A program made the position numbers and the translations under genes. Source: a virus. Taken from it: a DNA stretch of 64,000 bases. Of this stretch, positions 63,637-64,000 are shown piece by piece. The stretch covers positions 1 to 64,000 of IMG/VR virus record IMGVR_UViG_3300010354_014876. One strand, written 5' to 3'. Numbering within the stretch: the stretch's first letter is position 1; each line of letters starts with the position of its first letter. The notes beneath the pieces are model-generated. The model made no database searches. It worked only from the letters and a program-made list of their open reading frames with translations, and was not told the DNA's origin.

Positions 63637-64000
63637 CTGAATGGAAACCTGAAAAGAATATCTCATCTCCTTGGGATGTTGATGTCTGGGAAAACAACAT
63701 AGGACAACCAGTAAAGCCCTCTGGTGCTAATCTACCTTATCCTTATACAAGTTCTTACATTTACAACGGAGAATGGTATAATGTAAATACAACTAAAATA
63801 ACTTCTATCAAAGATGTAGAATTATTGTTTTCTGCTTTGGGTATGAAAGTAGGAACACAGAATGAAAACTTTGATAAAGTCAAACATCTCCTTATTATCC
63901 CAGAGAAACCCAAAACTCTGGATGAAATCACACAAGAGTTTGATGAGAAGATTGATAAACTGATTGAGACAACAAAGTGGAATTTTGCCGTATCCAAAGA
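63633..64000 (+). CDS. Hypothetical protein, cut by right edge
   Basis: At least 122 aa, open to the window edge. It begins MTEWKPEKNISSPWDVDVWEN, with GANLPYPYTSSYIYNGEWYNVN in the middle and a helical charged end (LDEITQEFDEKIDKLIETTKW). The start overlaps the preceding stop (ATGA). No domain recognised; total length unknown. Confidence 0.55.
   Translation, partial: MTEWKPEKNISSPWDVDVWENNIGQPVKPSGANLPYPYTSSYIYNGEWYNVNTTKITSIKDVELLFSALGMKVGTQNENFDKVKHLLIIPEKPKTLDEITQEFDEKIDKLIETTKWNFAVSK

Noticed and set aside
1-64000. Integrase, attachment site, reverse transcriptase, psbA or replication origin
   Set aside because: Looked for in the translated frames and intergenic stretches; none seen. 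The two tRNA genes could serve as attachment sites in other phages, but nothing here supports lysogeny.

Overview
The window is part of a T4-like cyanomyovirus genome (a myovirus of marine Synechococcus or Prochlorococcus). The evidence is the 3' end of photosystem II psbD, a T4-type replication/late-transcription set (gp33, gp59, gp32), a T4-type baseplate (gp4, gp48, gp53, gp54, gp26, gp27, gp5), cyanophage metabolic genes (speD, thyX, phoH, nrdC, a CP12-like protein), AT-rich codons, and late-promoter motifs of the NATAAATA type. No psbA, integrase, reverse transcriptase or CRISPR array is visible.

Layout. (1) 1-8950, plus strand: early/middle genes. These are psbD, a sugar-nucleotide epimerase, glutaredoxin and small conserved ORFs, then speD, then a nitrogen-responsive-looking leader at 3553-3700 (NtcA-type palindrome, promoter, two overlapping glutamine-riboswitch-like aptamers) ahead of a DUF4278-like short peptide. 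They are followed by thyX, phoH, a PD-(D/E)XK exonuclease, gp33, gp59, a DUF1825 protein and gp32. (2) 8950-11994, minus strand: gp53, gp48, an unknown protein and gp4, convergent with gp32 and divergent from gp54. (3) 12047-26282, plus: the central hub and tail operon. It holds gp54, gp26, a gp51-like protein, two large tape-measure/hub-like proteins with different peptidoglycan hydrolase domains (M23 and tail lysozyme), gp27, a CP12-like protein, a lysozyme-less gp5, a separate beta-helix spike and short fibre-like proteins. (4) 26286-28770: a small accessory island with a strong sigma-70 promoter, tRNA-Leu(UAA), an HNH endonuclease, tRNA-Thr(UGU), small ORFs and a Mom-like DNA-modification protein. 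(5) 28817-52959: the adhesion module. It holds a 1952-aa structural protein, an Ig-like/glycine-rich protein, two subtilisin-like proteases, long fibres, seven mini-fibre ORFs, two tail-fibre-chaperone-like proteins and three Cys-rich lectin-like adhesins. Much of it is a tandem duplication (about 43987-48171 against 48305-51270). (6) 51307-59936: a tightly packed glycan/small-molecule modification cluster (2OG oxygenases, sulfotransferase, GT9-like, radical SAM, carbamoyltransferase, methyltransferase, two more glycosyltransferases) with a truncated carbamoyltransferase remnant. (7) 59978-64000: short early-type ORFs, many with ATGA/GTGA-type overlaps, a 2OG oxygenase and more sigma-70-like promoters. 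The last gene runs off the right edge.

How the parts fit. Early genes sustain host photosynthesis, nucleotide supply and nitrogen signalling; gp32/gp59/gp33 couple replication to late transcription. Late genes, preceded by NATAAATA motifs, build the baseplate and a large, rapidly evolving host-recognition apparatus. The most novel parts are the nitrogen-control leader, the duplicated adhesin cassette with a possible hypervariable C-type-lectin end, the two proteases among the fibres, and the CP12-like gene inside the baseplate operon. All assignments come from reading the sequence and recalled family features; no database search was run.
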